DNA of 64,000 nucleotides from Clostridium paraputrificum (GTDB lineage Bacteria > Bacillota > Clostridia > Clostridiales > Clostridiaceae). This document shows positions 26,203 through 37,842 of the stretch, in pieces (position 1 is the stretch's first letter; each line of letters starts with the position of its first letter). The stretch covers positions 62,001 to 126,000 of the forward strand of contig NZ_UAWH01000016.1 of NCBI RefSeq assembly GCF_900447045.1, given 5' to 3'. Position numbers and translations under genes: made by a program. The notes below the pieces were generated by a model that searched no databases, was not told the DNA's origin, and saw only the letters and a program-made list of their open reading frames with translations.

Positions 26203-27065
26203 CTATATTTCCTCCCCTCAAGTATTTCTTCTAATGTTCTTATATAAAATTCATATCTATATTTATTAATTTTACCTTCTTCAACAGCTTCCTTTATTGC
26301 ACATCCTGGTTCTTTATGATGTAAACAGCCTCTAAACTTACATTCATTATTAAGCTCTTCAAACTCAGGAAAACAATATTTCAAATCATCCTTATCGATA
26401 AAAGTTACATCTAATGTAGAGAATCCAGGTGTATCTACAATATATCCACCTGATACTTCTATAATTTCACTATGTCTTGTAGTATGTCTACCTCTACCTA
26501 TTTTTTCACTAACAACACCTGTTTCCATATGTTCTCTATCACTTAAGGTATTTATTAATGTAGATTTTCCTGCACCTGATGGACCACATAAAACAGTTAT
26601 ATTGTTCTTCATTCTTTCTTTAAGTAACTCTATACCCTCACCTTTTTTGGCATTTATATAAAGCACTTCATATCCAATATCATTAATTTTCTTTTTTACT
26701 TCTTCTCTTTCTTCATCTGTTACTAAATCTATTTTATTTAAACATACTATTGCCTCAATATTATTACTTTCGCATAGTACTAAAAATCTATTTAATAAGT
26801 CAAAATTTAAATCTGGATTTTTTATAGCAAATACAACAAAAGCCAATGTTACATTTGCAACTGTAGGTCTAATAAGTTCTGATTTTCTTTCATGAATATC
26901 TTCTATTACACCTTTGCCATTCTCAATTTTGATTGTAACATCATCTCCAACCATAGGTTTCATATCCTTATGACGGAATTTTCCTCTTGCTTTACATTCT
27001 ATTATTCCTTCAGATGTTTTTATATAATAAAAGCCACCTATACCTTTAATTATTTTTCCTTCCAT
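26196..27065 (-). CDS. rsgA: Ribosome small-subunit GTPase RsgA
   Basis: 289 residues. It checks 30S maturation and removes RbfA. OB-fold N-terminus (1-65), circularly permuted GTPase with NKID before GPSGAGKST and DTPGF, and a C-terminal zinc motif [14 protein letters not shown]. The ATG follows GGAGGAAG. It lies after the prkC terminator, so the 130-base gap probably holds a promoter, although I saw no convincing boxes. Confidence 0.96.
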   Translation of the reverse strand: MEGKIIKGIGGFYYIKTSEGIIECKARGKFRHKDMKPMVGDDVTIKIENGKGVIEDIHERKSELIRPTVANVTLAFVVFAIKNPDLNFDLLNRFLVLCESNNIEAIVCLNKIDLVTDEEREEVKKKINDIGYEVLYINAKKGEGIELLKERMKNNITVLCGPSGAGKSTLINTLSDREHMETGVVSEKIGRGRHTTRHSEIIEVSGGYIVDTPGFSTLDVTFIDKDDLKYCFPEFEELNNECKFRGCLHHKEPGCAIKEAVEEGKINKYRYEFYIRTLEEILEGRKYRW

Positions 27066-27153
27066 ACTTCCTCCATGATTGTATTTCTATTATATATAAT
27101 AACCAGATTTAATCTATAATTGCAATTAATTTTAGAAATTATTGAAAATAAGA

Positions 27154-27184
27154 AAGGAATCTACACATTAAATGCAAATTCCTT
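27154..27184 (-). terminator. Probable terminator after prkC
   Basis: Minus strand AAGGAAT and ATTCCTT (27154-27160 with 27178-27184), 17-base loop, then TCTTATTTTC. Moderate strength. Confidence 0.55.
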
Positions 27185-27197
27185 CTTTATATCTAAC

Positions 27198-29168
27198 TTA
27201 TTCTTCAGGATCAGTTGGTGGTAATGGTTCTTCAGCTTTTCCAGAAGTTATAATAACCTTTGTAGACTTTGTAATCTTATCTGTAGGATTCCATCCTATT
27301 ACAACTCCATTCTTGTCTCCATTAATAACTACATTAGTGAAGCCAGCATCTTCTAATGCCTTTTTAGCATCTAAAGCCTTCATTCCTGCTTTAATAAAGC
27401 TATCAACAAATACTTTCTCTTCTTGTAATTTACCAACCTTAAGTTGAATCTTAGTTCCCTCTGCTACTGAAGTCCCATATGCATGAGATGTCCATGCTAT
27501 TTTTCCAACTAACTTCTCATCAGTAACTTCAACTTCTCCAACTACACTTCCATCTAAATTTAATTTAGCTAATTCTCTAATTGCTTCATCTCTGCCTTTT
27601 CCAATTAAATCTGGCATTGGTTGATAATTAGTCTTCTTTCCTTCACTCACAACTATAGTTATGGCTGTATCTTCAGTTATTTCTTCATCCTTAACTGGAT
27701 TTGTACTTATTACTTTTCCTTTTTCTATATCATCAGAAAAATTATATTCAATCTTATAATTTTTTAAATTCAACTTATCTAAAGTAGCTTTTGCATCTGT
27801 TTCAGTTTCTTCAACTAAGTTTGGCATTTTTATCTTAGTAACACCTGCACTAGTTATAACTCTTACCTCAGATCCTTTTTTAACTTCTTTTCCTGCTTCA
27901 GGATCAAATTTAATTACAGTGCCTTCTTCTTCATCACTCTTTTCAGTTCCTGCATCTACATACTCTAATCCCGCATCTTCAATTGCTTTCTTAGCTTCTT
28001 CAAGAGTCATTCCTTTTAAATCTGGAACCTTAACAGTTTTAGCAGCTGAGAATCCCCCTGATATAGCAAATGCTCCTACACCTAATAAAAGTAATCCTAC
28101 AACTACAGCTACACCTATTATTAAATTTTTATAAGATTTTTTCTTTTTCTTCTTACCATCGTACTCTTCATCGTCATCATCTTCATCATAGTAGTCATCA
28201 TCATAATACTCATCATCTTCATCATCTTCATAATACTCGTCTTCTAAAGCTTTATTAACAGACTTAGTATTATCTGGTGCATTAACACTACCCATGATTA
28301 TTGTGTGTTCATTTTCTTCATTTTCAACAACATTATCAATCACAGCATTAGGATCTTCCTTAATCTTTTGAAGATCATTAATAATATCTCTAGCATTTTG
28401 ATATCTCATACCAGGATCTTTCTCCATAGCCTTTATAATTAATTTATTAAGACTTTCTGGTATTTTTGAATTAATTTGTTTTGGTGGCACTACCTCTTCT
28501 TGTATATGTTTTAAAGCTATTGTTACTGGAGAATCAGCTTCAAAAGGAACCTTTCCAGTAACCATTTCATACAACACAACTCCTAGAGAGTATAAATCCG
28601 TTCTATTATCAACTAAAGTTCCTTTAGCTTGTTCTGGAGAAAAATAATGTGCAGATCCCATTATAGTTGTTGTATTTGTAAGAGTAGCAGAACTTGTTGA
28701 TTTAGCTATACCAAAATCAGTAACCTTTATTAAACCTTCTTCTGTAACCAAAATATTTTGTGGTTTAACATCCCTATGAATAATATTATTTTTATGAGCA
28801 CATTCTAATGCTTTTGCAATTTGAATAGCTATAGTAATTGCAGTTTCATAATTTAATTTGCCAAACTGTTTTATCAACTCTTTTAAGGTTTTGCCCTTAA
28901 CATACTCCATAACTATATAGTTAATATCATCTTGACTTCCAACATCTAAAATATTTACTATATTATTATCTGAAAGTGCTGCTATAGCAGTTGCTTCTCT
29001 TTTAAATTTATTTACTATATCTTCGTTATCTGACATCTCTTTCTTCAGTACTTTTACAGCTACATATCTATTAAGCTTGTTACATCTAGCTTTATAAACA
29101 ATAGACATGCCACCTTCGCCTATTTTTTCTTCTATCTCGTACCTATTACCTAAAATTTCTCCTATCAT
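27198..29168 (-). CDS. prkC: PASTA-domain Ser/Thr protein kinase PrkC
   Basis: 656 residues. It senses peptidoglycan fragments and phosphorylates cytoplasmic proteins; in Bacillus it triggers spore germination. Kinase domain 1-270: GEGGMS loop, Lys39 in AVKVLKKE, HRDVKPQN with Asp133, DFGIA. Then a strongly acidic Asp/Glu/Tyr stretch (about 309-338), six lysines, one membrane span (about 349-371) and four extracellular PASTA repeats (from about 380, VKVPDLKGMTLEEAKK pattern). ATG 29166-29168 has GGAGGAG upstream, encoded by the end of stp; one base separates the genes. Confidence 0.95.
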   Translation of the reverse strand: MIGEILGNRYEIEEKIGEGGMSIVYKARCNKLNRYVAVKVLKKEMSDNEDIVNKFKREATAIAALSDNNIVNILDVGSQDDINYIVMEYVKGKTLKELIKQFGKLNYETAITIAIQIAKALECAHKNNIIHRDVKPQNILVTEEGLIKVTDFGIAKSTSSATLTNTTTIMGSAHYFSPEQAKGTLVDNRTDLYSLGVVLYEMVTGKVPFEADSPVTIALKHIQEEVVPPKQINSKIPESLNKLIIKAMEKDPGMRYQNARDIINDLQKIKEDPNAVIDNVVENEENEHTIIMGSVNAPDNTKSVNKALEDEYYEDDEDDEYYDDDYYDEDDDDEEYDGKKKKKKSYKNLIIGVAVVVGLLLLGVGAFAISGGFSAAKTVKVPDLKGMTLEEAKKAIEDAGLEYVDAGTEKSDEEEGTVIKFDPEAGKEVKKGSEVRVITSAGVTKIKMPNLVEETETDAKATLDKLNLKNYKIEYNFSDDIEKGKVISTNPVKDEEITEDTAITIVVSEGKKTNYQPMPDLIGKGRDEAIRELAKLNLDGSVVGEVEVTDEKLVGKIAWTSHAYGTSVAEGTKIQLKVGKLQEEKVFVDSFIKAGMKALDAKKALEDAGFTNVVINGDKNGVVIGWNPTDKITKSTKVIITSGKAEEPLPPTDPEE

Positions 29169-29169
29169 C

Positions 29170-29889
29170 TTACATCTCTCCTCCAAACAACAAAACTGTT
29201 ATGTTATCTCTTCCACCTTTATACTTTGCTATATTAACAAGTCTTTCACAGGCCAATGATAAATCTTTTTCTTCATTAATTACTTTGATGATATCTTCTT
29301 TGGTAAGTTCATTAGTTAATCCATCTGAACACAATACATATTTATCATATTTGTTTTCAATTATATCAAATATATCAACATTTACCTTATCACTCGTACC
29401 AATTGCCCTCGTTATAATATTTTTTTTAGGATGATTAGCAGCCTCATTTTCAGAAATCGATCCAGAATCAACTAGCTCTTGCACCAAAGAATGATCCTTT
29501 GTTATTTTTATAATTTCATTATTAGTAATGCCAAAACAAGAGCTATCTCCTACATTAGCTATCTTTATCCAATCCTTAGTAATTAAACAAGCAGTTATTG
29601 TTGTCCCCATTCCATTTAAACAATCATTTTTTAATGAATGAAAATAGATATCTTTATTAACCTTTTCTATTGCATTTTTTAACACAACATCTTTAGTATT
29701 TTCACTGAAATTCTCTCCAACATAGTTTACGATTCCTTCTGCTGCCATTTTACTAGCAACTTCGCCAGCATTATGTCCACCCATCCCATCTGCAACCACA
29801 TAAATTTTAAAATCATTACATTCTAAGTACTTTGCATAATCTTCATTTAAGTTTCGGACCATACCTATATCGCTCACTATACCTACCAT
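29170..29889 (-). CDS. stp: PP2C-type protein phosphatase Stp/PrpC
   Basis: 239 residues. It reverses PrkC phosphorylation. PP2C metal-binding motifs: GMVRNLNEDY at the start, VADGMGGHNAGEVAS, NVGDSSCFG, TKDHSLVQELV and VLCSDGLTNELT, GGRDNITVLL. The adjacent start of prkC is translationally coupled. Order rlmN-stp-prkC-rsgA is standard in Firmicutes. Confidence 0.95.
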   Translation of the reverse strand: MVGIVSDIGMVRNLNEDYAKYLECNDFKIYVVADGMGGHNAGEVASKMAAEGIVNYVGENFSENTKDVVLKNAIEKVNKDIYFHSLKNDCLNGMGTTITACLITKDWIKIANVGDSSCFGITNNEIIKITKDHSLVQELVDSGSISENEAANHPKKNIITRAIGTSDKVNVDIFDIIENKYDKYVLCSDGLTNELTKEDIIKVINEEKDLSLACERLVNIAKYKGGRDNITVLLFGGEM

Positions 29890-29909
29890 ACAATCTCCCC
29901 CCTTTTTAG

Positions 29910-30953
29910 TTATACTAGCTTAATATCATTTTCTTTTATGTAACTTCTTCTTAGCTGTCCACAGGCCGCATTAATATCGCTTCCCATTTCTCTTCTAACA
30001 GTTACTTCTACGCCAGTATTTTTTAATATATTTTCAAAGTTTTGAATTGTCTTTTCTGAAGACCTTTTAAAACTATTTTCTTTAACTTCATTTACAGGGA
30101 TTAAGTTTACATGACATAACATTCCTTTTAGTAATTTTCCTAAAGCCTTTGCATCTTCACTTCCATCATTAACATCTTTTACCAAGGAGTATTCAAATGT
30201 TATTCTTCTCTTAGTTTTTTCTATGTAGTAATTACATGCATCTAATATTTCTTTTATTGAATATTTATTAGCTATTGGCATAATCTCTTTTCTTTTTTCA
30301 TCGTTGAAAGCATGAAGCGAAATTGCTAGTGTTATGCTTAGCCCTTTATCCGCTAATTCATACATTTTAGGCACAATTCCACATGTAGAAAGAGTTATAT
30401 GCCTTTGACCTATGTTTAATCCATAATCTGCATTTACTATTTCTAAGAATTTCATTACATTGTCAAAATTATCTAGTGGCTCTCCACTTCCCATTAAAAC
30501 AATATTAGAAATTCTTTCTCCAGTAATCTTCTGAGCGACTAATATTTGCGAAATTATCTCACCAGCAGTAAGATTTCTTATTCTCCCCCCTAGGGTAGAG
30601 GCACAGAATTTACATCCCATTCTGCACCCTACCTGTGTAGAAACACATATTGAATTTCCATGTTTATACTTCATTATTACTGTTTCTATTAAATTACCAT
30701 CATTAAAAGCTAATAATAACTTTTTAGTACCATCTACTTTTGAAATATATTCTTCCTCAACCTTTGGAATTCCAAAATAAAAGTTATTGCTTAATTTGTC
30801 TTTCAAGCTCTTTGGAATATTTTTCATTTCTTCAAAATTCCATATTTCTTTGTATATCCAAGAAATCACTTGCTTAGCTCTAAAGGCACTTTCTCCATTT
30901 TCTTTCATCCAAGTTAATAACTCTTCTTGTGTATAATCTAATATATTTTCCAT
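29910..30953 (-). CDS. rlmN: Dual-specificity 23S rRNA/tRNA adenine-C2 methyltransferase RlmN
   Basis: 347 residues, a radical-SAM enzyme methylating A2503 of 23S rRNA and A37 of some tRNAs. The cluster motif CRMGCKFC is at Cys110, Cys114, Cys117; MGSGEPLDN and the conserved late cysteine in [10 protein letters not shown] are present, which is the methyl-carrying residue in the family. The start follows the rsmB stop by eight bases. Confidence 0.96.
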   Translation of the reverse strand: MENILDYTQEELLTWMKENGESAFRAKQVISWIYKEIWNFEEMKNIPKSLKDKLSNNFYFGIPKVEEEYISKVDGTKKLLLAFNDGNLIETVIMKYKHGNSICVSTQVGCRMGCKFCASTLGGRIRNLTAGEIISQILVAQKITGERISNIVLMGSGEPLDNFDNVMKFLEIVNADYGLNIGQRHITLSTCGIVPKMYELADKGLSITLAISLHAFNDEKRKEIMPIANKYSIKEILDACNYYIEKTKRRITFEYSLVKDVNDGSEDAKALGKLLKGMLCHVNLIPVNEVKENSFKRSSEKTIQNFENILKNTGVEVTVRREMGSDINAACGQLRRSYIKENDIKLV

Positions 30954-30961
30954 AGTTTCTC

Positions 30962-32281
30962 CTAGTTTTTCTTAATCTTAGCCACAAAGAACCCATCCAT
31001 ATATTCATTTGGCAATATTGTTAAAGTTCCCATTTGGTTGTAACAAAGATTTGCGCCCTTACCTATAAACACCTTTTCTATAGTTGCATCTTTGTGCTTG
31101 CTTAAGAACCACTTAATATTTTCTTCATTTTCTTCTTTATTTAATGTACAAGTTGAATATACCATAACTCCACCTGTCTTTAAATATTCCCAAGCATTTT
31201 CAAGAATTTCTCTTTGAACTTCTACTATTTCCTTTAAGTCTTTTCTCTTTTTAGTCCACTTTATTTCAGGCTTCTTTCTTATTATTCCTATACCTGAACA
31301 AGGCACATCTAGTAATACTCTATCAGCATAAGATACTAATTTAGCATCAAGCTTAGTAGCATCCATTTGAGCTAATTTTATGTTTGTTATTCCAAGTCTT
31401 TCATAGTTTTCTTTAACTAATTCCAACTTATTTTCATGCAAATCAAAGCCTAACACTTCACCTGTATTATTTAATAATTCACCTATATGAGTAGTCTTAC
31501 CTCCTGGTGCACAACATAAATCTAGTACCTTCATACCTTCTTCTAAATCAAGTAAAGGTGAGATGAGCATTGCACTTTCATCTTGTACTGTTATTTTTCC
31601 ATCTACAAAAGCCTGATTATTTTCAATTCCCTTTCCACCTTTTATAGATATAGCCTCAGGACAAATGCAACCTTCTTCTATATTATATCCAGCTTCCTCA
31701 AGTTCTTCATATACATCTTCATAATCCCCTTTAATGCTATTTACTCTAACAGTCATCTTTGGAGTATTATTTAATCCTTCTAGTATTTCAAGTGCTTCAT
31801 GTTCACCATATTGTTTTATAAACATTCTAACCATCCATGGTTCAAATGATAAATCAAAGGCTATTTCATCTATTTTATTTCTAAATACAATATCAAATTT
31901 ACCTTCTTTTTTAACAAAGTTTCTTAAAATACCATTTACTAACTTTGAATCTTTATCTGATATTTCTTTTGCTTCTTCTACTGCTTCATTACATGCAGCA
32001 TATGAAGGTACCTTATCAAGATAGTTCATTTGATATACTGCTACTCTTAAAATATTTAATATTTTTTTATCCATTATAGATATATCTTTTACAAAAGAAG
32101 CTATTATAGTATCTATAGTCTTTAATCTTCTTAAAGTTCCATATACAATTTCTGTAACTAACGCTTTATCCTTATCTGATAAATCAGAATTATTTAACTC
32201 ATTAGATAAAATTATATTTGAATATGCTCCTTCATTTATTATTCTTTCTAGTATATTTATTGCTACTTTTCTACAGTTCAT
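30962..32281 (-). CDS. rsmB: 16S rRNA (cytosine967-C5)-methyltransferase RsmB
   Basis: 439 residues. A NusB-like RNA-binding domain (1-130) precedes the methyltransferase: [42 protein letters not shown] and the catalytic [12 protein letters not shown] cysteine. Members of this position in Firmicutes are named RsmB/Sun. In the def-fmt-rsmB-rlmN row. Confidence 0.95.
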   Translation of the reverse strand: MNCRKVAINILERIINEGAYSNIILSNELNNSDLSDKDKALVTEIVYGTLRRLKTIDTIIASFVKDISIMDKKILNILRVAVYQMNYLDKVPSYAACNEAVEEAKEISDKDSKLVNGILRNFVKKEGKFDIVFRNKIDEIAFDLSFEPWMVRMFIKQYGEHEALEILEGLNNTPKMTVRVNSIKGDYEDVYEELEEAGYNIEEGCICPEAISIKGGKGIENNQAFVDGKITVQDESAMLISPLLDLEEGMKVLDLCCAPGGKTTHIGELLNNTGEVLGFDLHENKLELVKENYERLGITNIKLAQMDATKLDAKLVSYADRVLLDVPCSGIGIIRKKPEIKWTKKRKDLKEIVEVQREILENAWEYLKTGGVMVYSTCTLNKEENEENIKWFLSKHKDATIEKVFIGKGANLCYNQMGTLTILPNEYMDGFFVAKIKKN

Positions 32282-32293
32282 ATCGCTACCTCT

Positions 32294-32983
32294 TTAATCA
32301 TCTCTTCTACTTATTAAAATTAAACGCACTAATTGTAACACTGCCATTAATGCTGCTGCCACATAAGTCAATGCTGCTGCTCTTAATACCTTTTTTGCAC
32401 CATCAACTTCATCGCCATATAATATTCCTCTACTGTTTAAAATTCCAAGGGCTCTACTAGACGCATTAAATTCTACTGGCAAAGTAATTAGTTGAAAAAT
32501 CACTGTTGCTGAGAATAAGAATATTCCTATTGTCACTAATGGCTTAAACGAGAACAATATACCTGCAAAGAATAATACCCATGAAAAAGAACTACTAAAA
32601 TTAACTGCTGGTACTATTGCATTTCTTATTATAAGTGGACTATATTCTTGCTGGTATTGTATTGCATGACCTACTTCGTGTGCTGCAATTCCTGCTGCTG
32701 CAATAGTTGAACCATTATATACCTCTGGTGATAATCTTATAACACCACTTCTAGGATCATAATGATCTCCCAAACTTCTCTCACATCTTTCAATTGAAAT
32801 TCCTTGAAGTCCTGCTTCATTTAGCATCATTCTTGCTACTTGCTCACCGGTATACCCATTTAAGCTTCTAACTCTTTTATACTTATTAAATGCTGAATTC
32901 ACCATCATTTGAGCTATAAAACTCAAAATAACTGCCGGTATTAATATTAAGAATGTAGGGTCAATGTAATATCCATAAGGCAT
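32294..32983 (-). CDS. Zinc-dependent membrane peptidase, YugP/DUF2268-like
   Basis: 229 residues with an N-terminal span (YYIDPTFLILIPAVIL) and two or three C-terminal spans. HEVGHAIQ (HExxH, about residue 110) is the zinc-peptidase signature. This is the YugP family, found between fmt and rsmB in many Clostridia; the substrate is unknown. Cotranscription with fmt (14-base gap) suggests housekeeping expression, not a defined link to formylation. Confidence 0.85.
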   Translation of the reverse strand: MPYGYYIDPTFLILIPAVILSFIAQMMVNSAFNKYKRVRSLNGYTGEQVARMMLNEAGLQGISIERCERSLGDHYDPRSGVIRLSPEVYNGSTIAAAGIAAHEVGHAIQYQQEYSPLIIRNAIVPAVNFSSSFSWVLFFAGILFSFKPLVTIGIFLFSATVIFQLITLPVEFNASSRALGILNSRGILYGDEVDGAKKVLRAAALTYVAAALMAVLQLVRLILISRRDD

Positions 32984-32997
32984 CTTTAACCACTCCT

Positions 32998-33924
32998 CTA
33001 TCCTAATTTTTCTTTCTTCTCAATCTTATGCCCATTTATATATTGTTCTATGGTTAAAGGCTTTCCATTTGGAAGCTGAATCTTTTTTATTAATAGAACA
33101 TTACTTCCACATGAAACCTTCATACCTTCCTTTGTTGCACTAATAATTGTACCTGGCTCTTCTTTACTTTCTTCATTAAGTGGATTACTTTCATAAATTT
33201 TCATTCTTTCACCTTTAAAGTTTGTGAAAGCTACTGGCCACGGATTTAGCCCTCTTATAATATTATGAATATCTTTAGCACTATCATTCCAATTTATCTC
33301 AGCTATCTCTTTATTAAGCATTTTTGCATAGAATGTTTCATCGCTTTGCTTTTCTGGAATTATAGTATTGTTCTTAATCCCTTCAATAGTGTTAACTAAA
33401 AGGTCTGATCCTCTTTCTTTAAGTATATCATATAGTTCACCGGCGGTCATATTCTCTGGTATCTCTACTTCATCCTTTAATAACATATCTCCGGTATCTA
33501 AACCAACGTCCATAAGCATAGTCGTGTTTCCAGACTTCTTTTCACCCTTAATTATTGCCCAGTTTATAGGTGCAGCACCTCTATACATTGGTAATAAAGA
33601 TCCATGTAGGTTAATACATCCATGCTTAGGTATATCTAAAACTTCTTTTGTTAATATTTGACCAAAAGCAACAACTATTATAAAGTCAGGATTAATAGAC
33701 TTTAACTTTTCTATCATATCTCTATCATCCTTAAGCTTTATAGGTTGATACACCTCTATATTATTTTCTAATGCAACTTCCTTAACTGGTGAAAAAGCTA
33801 CTTTTTTACCTCTTCCCTTTGGTCTATCTGGCTGTGTAAATACTGCACAAACATCATATTTTTCAATTAGCTTTTTTAATGAAGGAACAGCAAAATCAGG
33901 TGTTCCCATAAAAACTATCTTCAT
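32998..33924 (-). CDS. fmt: Methionyl-tRNA formyltransferase
   Basis: 308 residues. It formylates initiator Met-tRNA from 10-formyl-tetrahydrofolate. Motifs: [33 protein letters not shown] (HGSLLPxYRG), [11 protein letters not shown]. The C-terminal domain covers about 205-308. It follows def by 17 bases; def-fmt is the classical pair for N-terminal formyl cycling. Confidence 0.97.
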   Translation of the reverse strand: MKIVFMGTPDFAVPSLKKLIEKYDVCAVFTQPDRPKGRGKKVAFSPVKEVALENNIEVYQPIKLKDDRDMIEKLKSINPDFIIVVAFGQILTKEVLDIPKHGCINLHGSLLPMYRGAAPINWAIIKGEKKSGNTTMLMDVGLDTGDMLLKDEVEIPENMTAGELYDILKERGSDLLVNTIEGIKNNTIIPEKQSDETFYAKMLNKEIAEINWNDSAKDIHNIIRGLNPWPVAFTNFKGERMKIYESNPLNEESKEEPGTIISATKEGMKVSCGSNVLLIKKIQLPNGKPLTIEQYINGHKIEKKEKLG

Positions 33925-33941
33925 AAGTTATCCTCCAATTT

Positions 33942-34385
33942 CTACTTTAAATGGTCTACAAATAACACTCCATTTAAGTGATCATTTTCATGACATATTG
34001 CTCTTGCTAATAACTCCTCTGCTTCTAAAATAAATTCTTCACCCTTTTCATTTAAAGCCTTTACTTTAACATAATTAGGTCTTTCAACATCTTCAGAAAC
34101 TCCAGGTACACTTAAGCATCCTTCTTCACCTATTTGGCATCCACCTACCTCTAGTATTTCAGGATTTATGAATACTCTTGGACCATAATCATCATATACA
34201 TCTATAACGAAAATTCTCTTTAAAATCCCCACTTGTGGAGCAGCAAGCCCTACTCCATCTGCATCATACATAGTATCTATCATATCCTCTATTAATGTTA
34301 AAGTACGCTCATTTATAGCATCAACATTTCTACACTTCTTTCTTAAAACTTCATCGCCTTTAGTTCTTATATTTCTAATTGCCAT
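33942..34385 (-). CDS. def: Peptide deformylase
   Basis: 147 residues, a compact type-1-like clostridial form. The three motifs are [17 protein letters not shown] (metal-binding Cys) and [11 protein letters not shown] (HExxH-type metal ligands). It removes the N-formyl group from nascent proteins. Twelve bases after priA ends, with GGAGG before ATG. Confidence 0.96.
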   Translation of the reverse strand: MAIRNIRTKGDEVLRKKCRNVDAINERTLTLIEDMIDTMYDADGVGLAAPQVGILKRIFVIDVYDDYGPRVFINPEILEVGGCQIGEEGCLSVPGVSEDVERPNYVKVKALNEKGEEFILEAEELLARAICHENDHLNGVLFVDHLK

Positions 34386-34396
34386 TTTCCATCCTC

Positions 34397-36604
34397 CTAA
34401 GTCATATTATTTGGATTAATATCCATACTAATTCTTATTTCATTATATACACTCTTATTCAATTCATAAAGTATATCTTTTATTTTTAACTTTAATTTAT
34501 TATCTAAATTTCCTTTAATAATTATTTGCCATCTATAGTTATCCTTCAACTTGGTTATTATACACGGTACAGGTCCTAATATTTGAATATTTTCCCTACT
34601 ATCTAGTAGTTTTCTCAAACTTTCTCCTACCTTATTCATAAATCCTTTTAATTTTCGTTCATCTTTACTAATAGAATTTATTAAAAAGATAGTACTGAAA
34701 GGCGGATAATTCATTATTTTTCTAACCTTTATCTCTTCATTATAGAGATCATTATAATTGTTTTCTATGGCATATTGAAGGCTTAAGCTATTTGGAGTAT
34801 AAGTTTGTATAACTACTTTCCCCTTCTTTTCTCCTCTACCAGCACGACCAGCCACTTGCGTTATTATTTGATAAGTACGCTCTGAAGACCTATAATCAGG
34901 AATATTTAATGATATATCAGCGGCTAATACCCCTACTAATGTTACATTCTTAAAATCTAACCCTTTTGATACCATTTGTGTACCAATAAGAACATCTCCT
35001 TCTCCACTTTTAAAAGCATTATATATATTTTCATGAGAATCCTTATTTCTTGTTGTATCAACATCCATCCTCATTACTCTAGCTTTAGGAAAATATTTTT
35101 TTACCTCTTCTTCCACTCTTTGAGTTCCTGCCCCAAAAAACTTAACATACTTACTACCACACTCTGGGCACACCTTTTGTTCCCTCTGTGCTCTACCGCA
35201 ATAATGGCATATTAAATATCCATTTTTATGATAAGTCATTGATAAATCACACTCTGGACATTTAAAAACATAACCACAACTTCTACATGAAACAAAACTT
35301 GAAAAACCTCTTCTATTTAAAAATAGAATTATTTGTTCTTTTCTTTCCAAAGTTTCTTTCATCTCATTATATAAGCTTCTACTTAATAGTGACAAGTTTC
35401 TAGATTTTAATTCTTCTCTCATATCCACTATTTCCATTTGTGGAAGTGGTCTATTACTTACTCTATTTTTTATTTCTACTAATTCCAACTTTCCATTTAA
35501 AGCCTCATAGTACGTTTCAATAGATGGAGTCGCTGATCCTAAAATATATTTACACCCTTTTATTTCACTAAGAAATTTTGCTACTTCTTTAGTTAAATAT
35601 TTGGGATTTTGTTCAGATTTATATGTGTTTTCATGTTCTTCATCAATAATTATTATTCCTAGATTATCTAAAGGTAAGAATATTGCACTCCTTGCACCTA
35701 CTACAAGTCTTGCTTCTCCTTTTTTTATTCTATACCATTCATCAAACCTTTCACCTTGAGATAATTTACTATGAAATAATGCAACATTTTTACCAAATCT
35801 ACCTTTAAACCTTTCTATCATTTGAGGTGTTAATGATATTTCTGGGACAAGAACTATTGCTGATTTTCCTTCTTTTAAAGTTTCACCTACTAAATTCATG
35901 TAAACCTCAGTTTTTCCTGAACCTGTGACCCCTTTTAAAAGAAATCCCTTTTTATCCGAATTAAGTATCTTATTAAAAGCATTTTTTTGTTCATCATTTA
36001 GAACATTTTTACTTTCTTCTATATAACTTCTAGTATTATATCTGTAAACAACTCTATCTTCTGTTAGTAAATAACCATTTTCTATTAATTTATTTAATGA
36101 ATATGATGATAAAGAATAATCATTAATTATTTCACTTTTAGTTAATTCCCCATCCTTTTCTTTTATTAAATTAACTATTTTTACATAATTATCTTTGTCT
36201 TTAAGCTTTCCATCTAGTTCTTTATTAAAAACAATTACTGTTTTTTTCTTATTTTTAATTCCTTTTGATAATCCAGAAGGAATTATTGTTCTTATTGCAT
36301 CTATATATTTACAAAGATAGTTTTCTCGTAAGAAATCAACTAACTTTAAATCATCTCTTGTTAAGATAGGAATATCATCAAGTATTGAAGAAATATATTT
36401 TATTTTTTTAACATTTTCTATCCCTTCGCACTTCAAACCTAGAACAAATGCTTCAGTAGGTTTATTTTTAACTCCAAAAGGAACCTTTACCCTATGTCCT
36501 ATCTCTATAATATCAAGTAATTCTTCCTTAACTTTATAAGTGAAGGGTCTATCAATTTCTATTGCATCACTATTTATTATAACTTCAGCATATAATTCAA
36601 ACAA
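34397..36604 (-). CDS. priA: Primosomal replication-restart helicase PriA
   Basis: 735 residues. It reloads the replisome at repaired forks. N-terminal DNA-binding part (1-200), then [27 protein letters not shown], and the zinc-binding region with [17 protein letters not shown] and CPECG pairs, then [11 protein letters not shown] helicase motif. Usual length. Follows coaBC after a terminator that overlaps the coaBC stop, so partial read-through is expected. Confidence 0.97.
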   Translation of the reverse strand: MFELYAEVIINSDAIEIDRPFTYKVKEELLDIIEIGHRVKVPFGVKNKPTEAFVLGLKCEGIENVKKIKYISSILDDIPILTRDDLKLVDFLRENYLCKYIDAIRTIIPSGLSKGIKNKKKTVIVFNKELDGKLKDKDNYVKIVNLIKEKDGELTKSEIINDYSLSSYSLNKLIENGYLLTEDRVVYRYNTRSYIEESKNVLNDEQKNAFNKILNSDKKGFLLKGVTGSGKTEVYMNLVGETLKEGKSAIVLVPEISLTPQMIERFKGRFGKNVALFHSKLSQGERFDEWYRIKKGEARLVVGARSAIFLPLDNLGIIIIDEEHENTYKSEQNPKYLTKEVAKFLSEIKGCKYILGSATPSIETYYEALNGKLELVEIKNRVSNRPLPQMEIVDMREELKSRNLSLLSRSLYNEMKETLERKEQIILFLNRRGFSSFVSCRSCGYVFKCPECDLSMTYHKNGYLICHYCGRAQREQKVCPECGSKYVKFFGAGTQRVEEEVKKYFPKARVMRMDVDTTRNKDSHENIYNAFKSGEGDVLIGTQMVSKGLDFKNVTLVGVLAADISLNIPDYRSSERTYQIITQVAGRAGRGEKKGKVVIQTYTPNSLSLQYAIENNYNDLYNEEIKVRKIMNYPPFSTIFLINSISKDERKLKGFMNKVGESLRKLLDSRENIQILGPVPCIITKLKDNYRWQIIIKGNLDNKLKLKIKDILYELNKSVYNEIRISMDINPNNMT

Positions 36605-36639
36605 TTACCCTCACTCCTTTTAGATGTATAATATAAGAA

Positions 36640-36659
36640 AAAGCGCATTTTAGCGCTTT
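36640..36659 (-). terminator. Terminator spanning the coaBC stop codon
   Basis: AAAGCGC (36653-36659 complement side) and GCGCTTT (36640-36646), 6-base loop containing the TAA stop; U run TTTTTCTT follows. The 5' arm encodes the last Lys-Arg codons of CoaBC, so a terminating ribosome could interfere with its folding. Confidence 0.75.
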
Positions 36660-37840
36660 CCTCCTATAATGTCAAATAAATTTCTAGCCACTTCCCTTTT
36701 ACTCATTTTCTCTAGGGAAAGCTCTTGTCCTTCTCTTGTAACGATAGTTACTCTATTGTCATTTGAAGCAAACCCACTATCTTTTGATGTAATATCATTT
36801 GCTACAATATAATCTAAATTCTTTTTAATAAGCTTACCTTTAGCATTTTCAACAACATTTTGACTTTCAGCTGCAAACCCAACTAAAATTTGTCCTGACT
36901 TTTTCTCTCCTAATTCCTTTAAAATATCATTGTCTCTAGTAAGAATTATTTCAAAATCGCCATTTCCCTTTTTAATTTTGTTTTCACTGTATTCTTTAGC
37001 CTTATAATCAGCAACTGCAGCTGACTTAACAACAATATCAGAAGTTTCAAAATGCTTTAGAACCTCACTTCTCATTTCTTCATTAGTGTTAATTTTAATT
37101 ACATTTATTCCATATGGTGCAGGTTCATTTGTAGGTCCTGAAACAAGAACTACTTCTGCCCCTCTATCTCTTGCTTCTTCAGCTATTGCATATCCCATTT
37201 TACCTGTAGATCTATTTGAAATAAATCTGACTGGATCTATATTGGCTCTAGTTGGTCCTGCTGTTACAAGAACCTTTTTGCCTATTAAATCTTTTTTATC
37301 ATAAAGCTCACTTAGAACTTTTTCTACTATATCTGAAGCAGGTGCTAATTTTCCTTTTCCCTCATCTCCACATGCAAGTCTACCACTAGCTGGTTCAATA
37401 AATTCATACCCTAACTTTTTAAGTTTTGCTATATTTTCTTGAACTATAGGGTTAGTATACATATTAGTGTTCATAGCTGGTGCAAATATTACTTTAGCTC
37501 TTGTTGCCATTATAGTAGTTGAAAGCATGTCATCTGCAATACCATTTGCAACTTTTCCTATAATATTTGCTGTAGCTGGCGCTACTAAAAACACATCTGC
37601 CCTTTTAGCTAAACTAATATGTTGTATTTCCCAAGCCTTAGGTTCTGCAAACATATCTGTTGTAACGATATTTTGACTCATAGATTGAAAGGTAAGAGGA
37701 GTTACAAACTCGGTAGCTGACTTTGTCATTATAACTCTAACATCTACATCTTTTTTTCGTAGTGCACTTATAACATCCAAAGCCTTATATACTGCAATTC
37801 CTCCAGTTACACCTAAAACAACACACCTTTTATTTTCCAT
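36650..37840 (-). CDS. coaBC: Bifunctional CoaBC (phosphopantothenoylcysteine synthase/decarboxylase)
   Basis: 396 residues. Makes 4'-phosphopantetheine from phosphopantothenate and cysteine. N-terminal flavoprotein decarboxylase (1-185): VTGGIAVYKA, IQHISLAKRAD with the catalytic histidine, PAMNTNMY; C-terminal synthase (186-396): VTAGPTRANIDPVRFISN and STGKMGYAIA. Starts two bases after rpoZ. CoaD is encoded at 19 kb. Confidence 0.96.
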   Translation of the reverse strand: MENKRCVVLGVTGGIAVYKALDVISALRKKDVDVRVIMTKSATEFVTPLTFQSMSQNIVTTDMFAEPKAWEIQHISLAKRADVFLVAPATANIIGKVANGIADDMLSTTIMATRAKVIFAPAMNTNMYTNPIVQENIAKLKKLGYEFIEPASGRLACGDEGKGKLAPASDIVEKVLSELYDKKDLIGKKVLVTAGPTRANIDPVRFISNRSTGKMGYAIAEEARDRGAEVVLVSGPTNEPAPYGINVIKINTNEEMRSEVLKHFETSDIVVKSAAVADYKAKEYSENKIKKGNGDFEIILTRDNDILKELGEKKSGQILVGFAAESQNVVENAKGKLIKKNLDYIVANDITSKDSGFASNDNRVTIVTREGQELSLEKMSKREVARNLFDIIGGKR

Positions 37841-37842
37841 GA

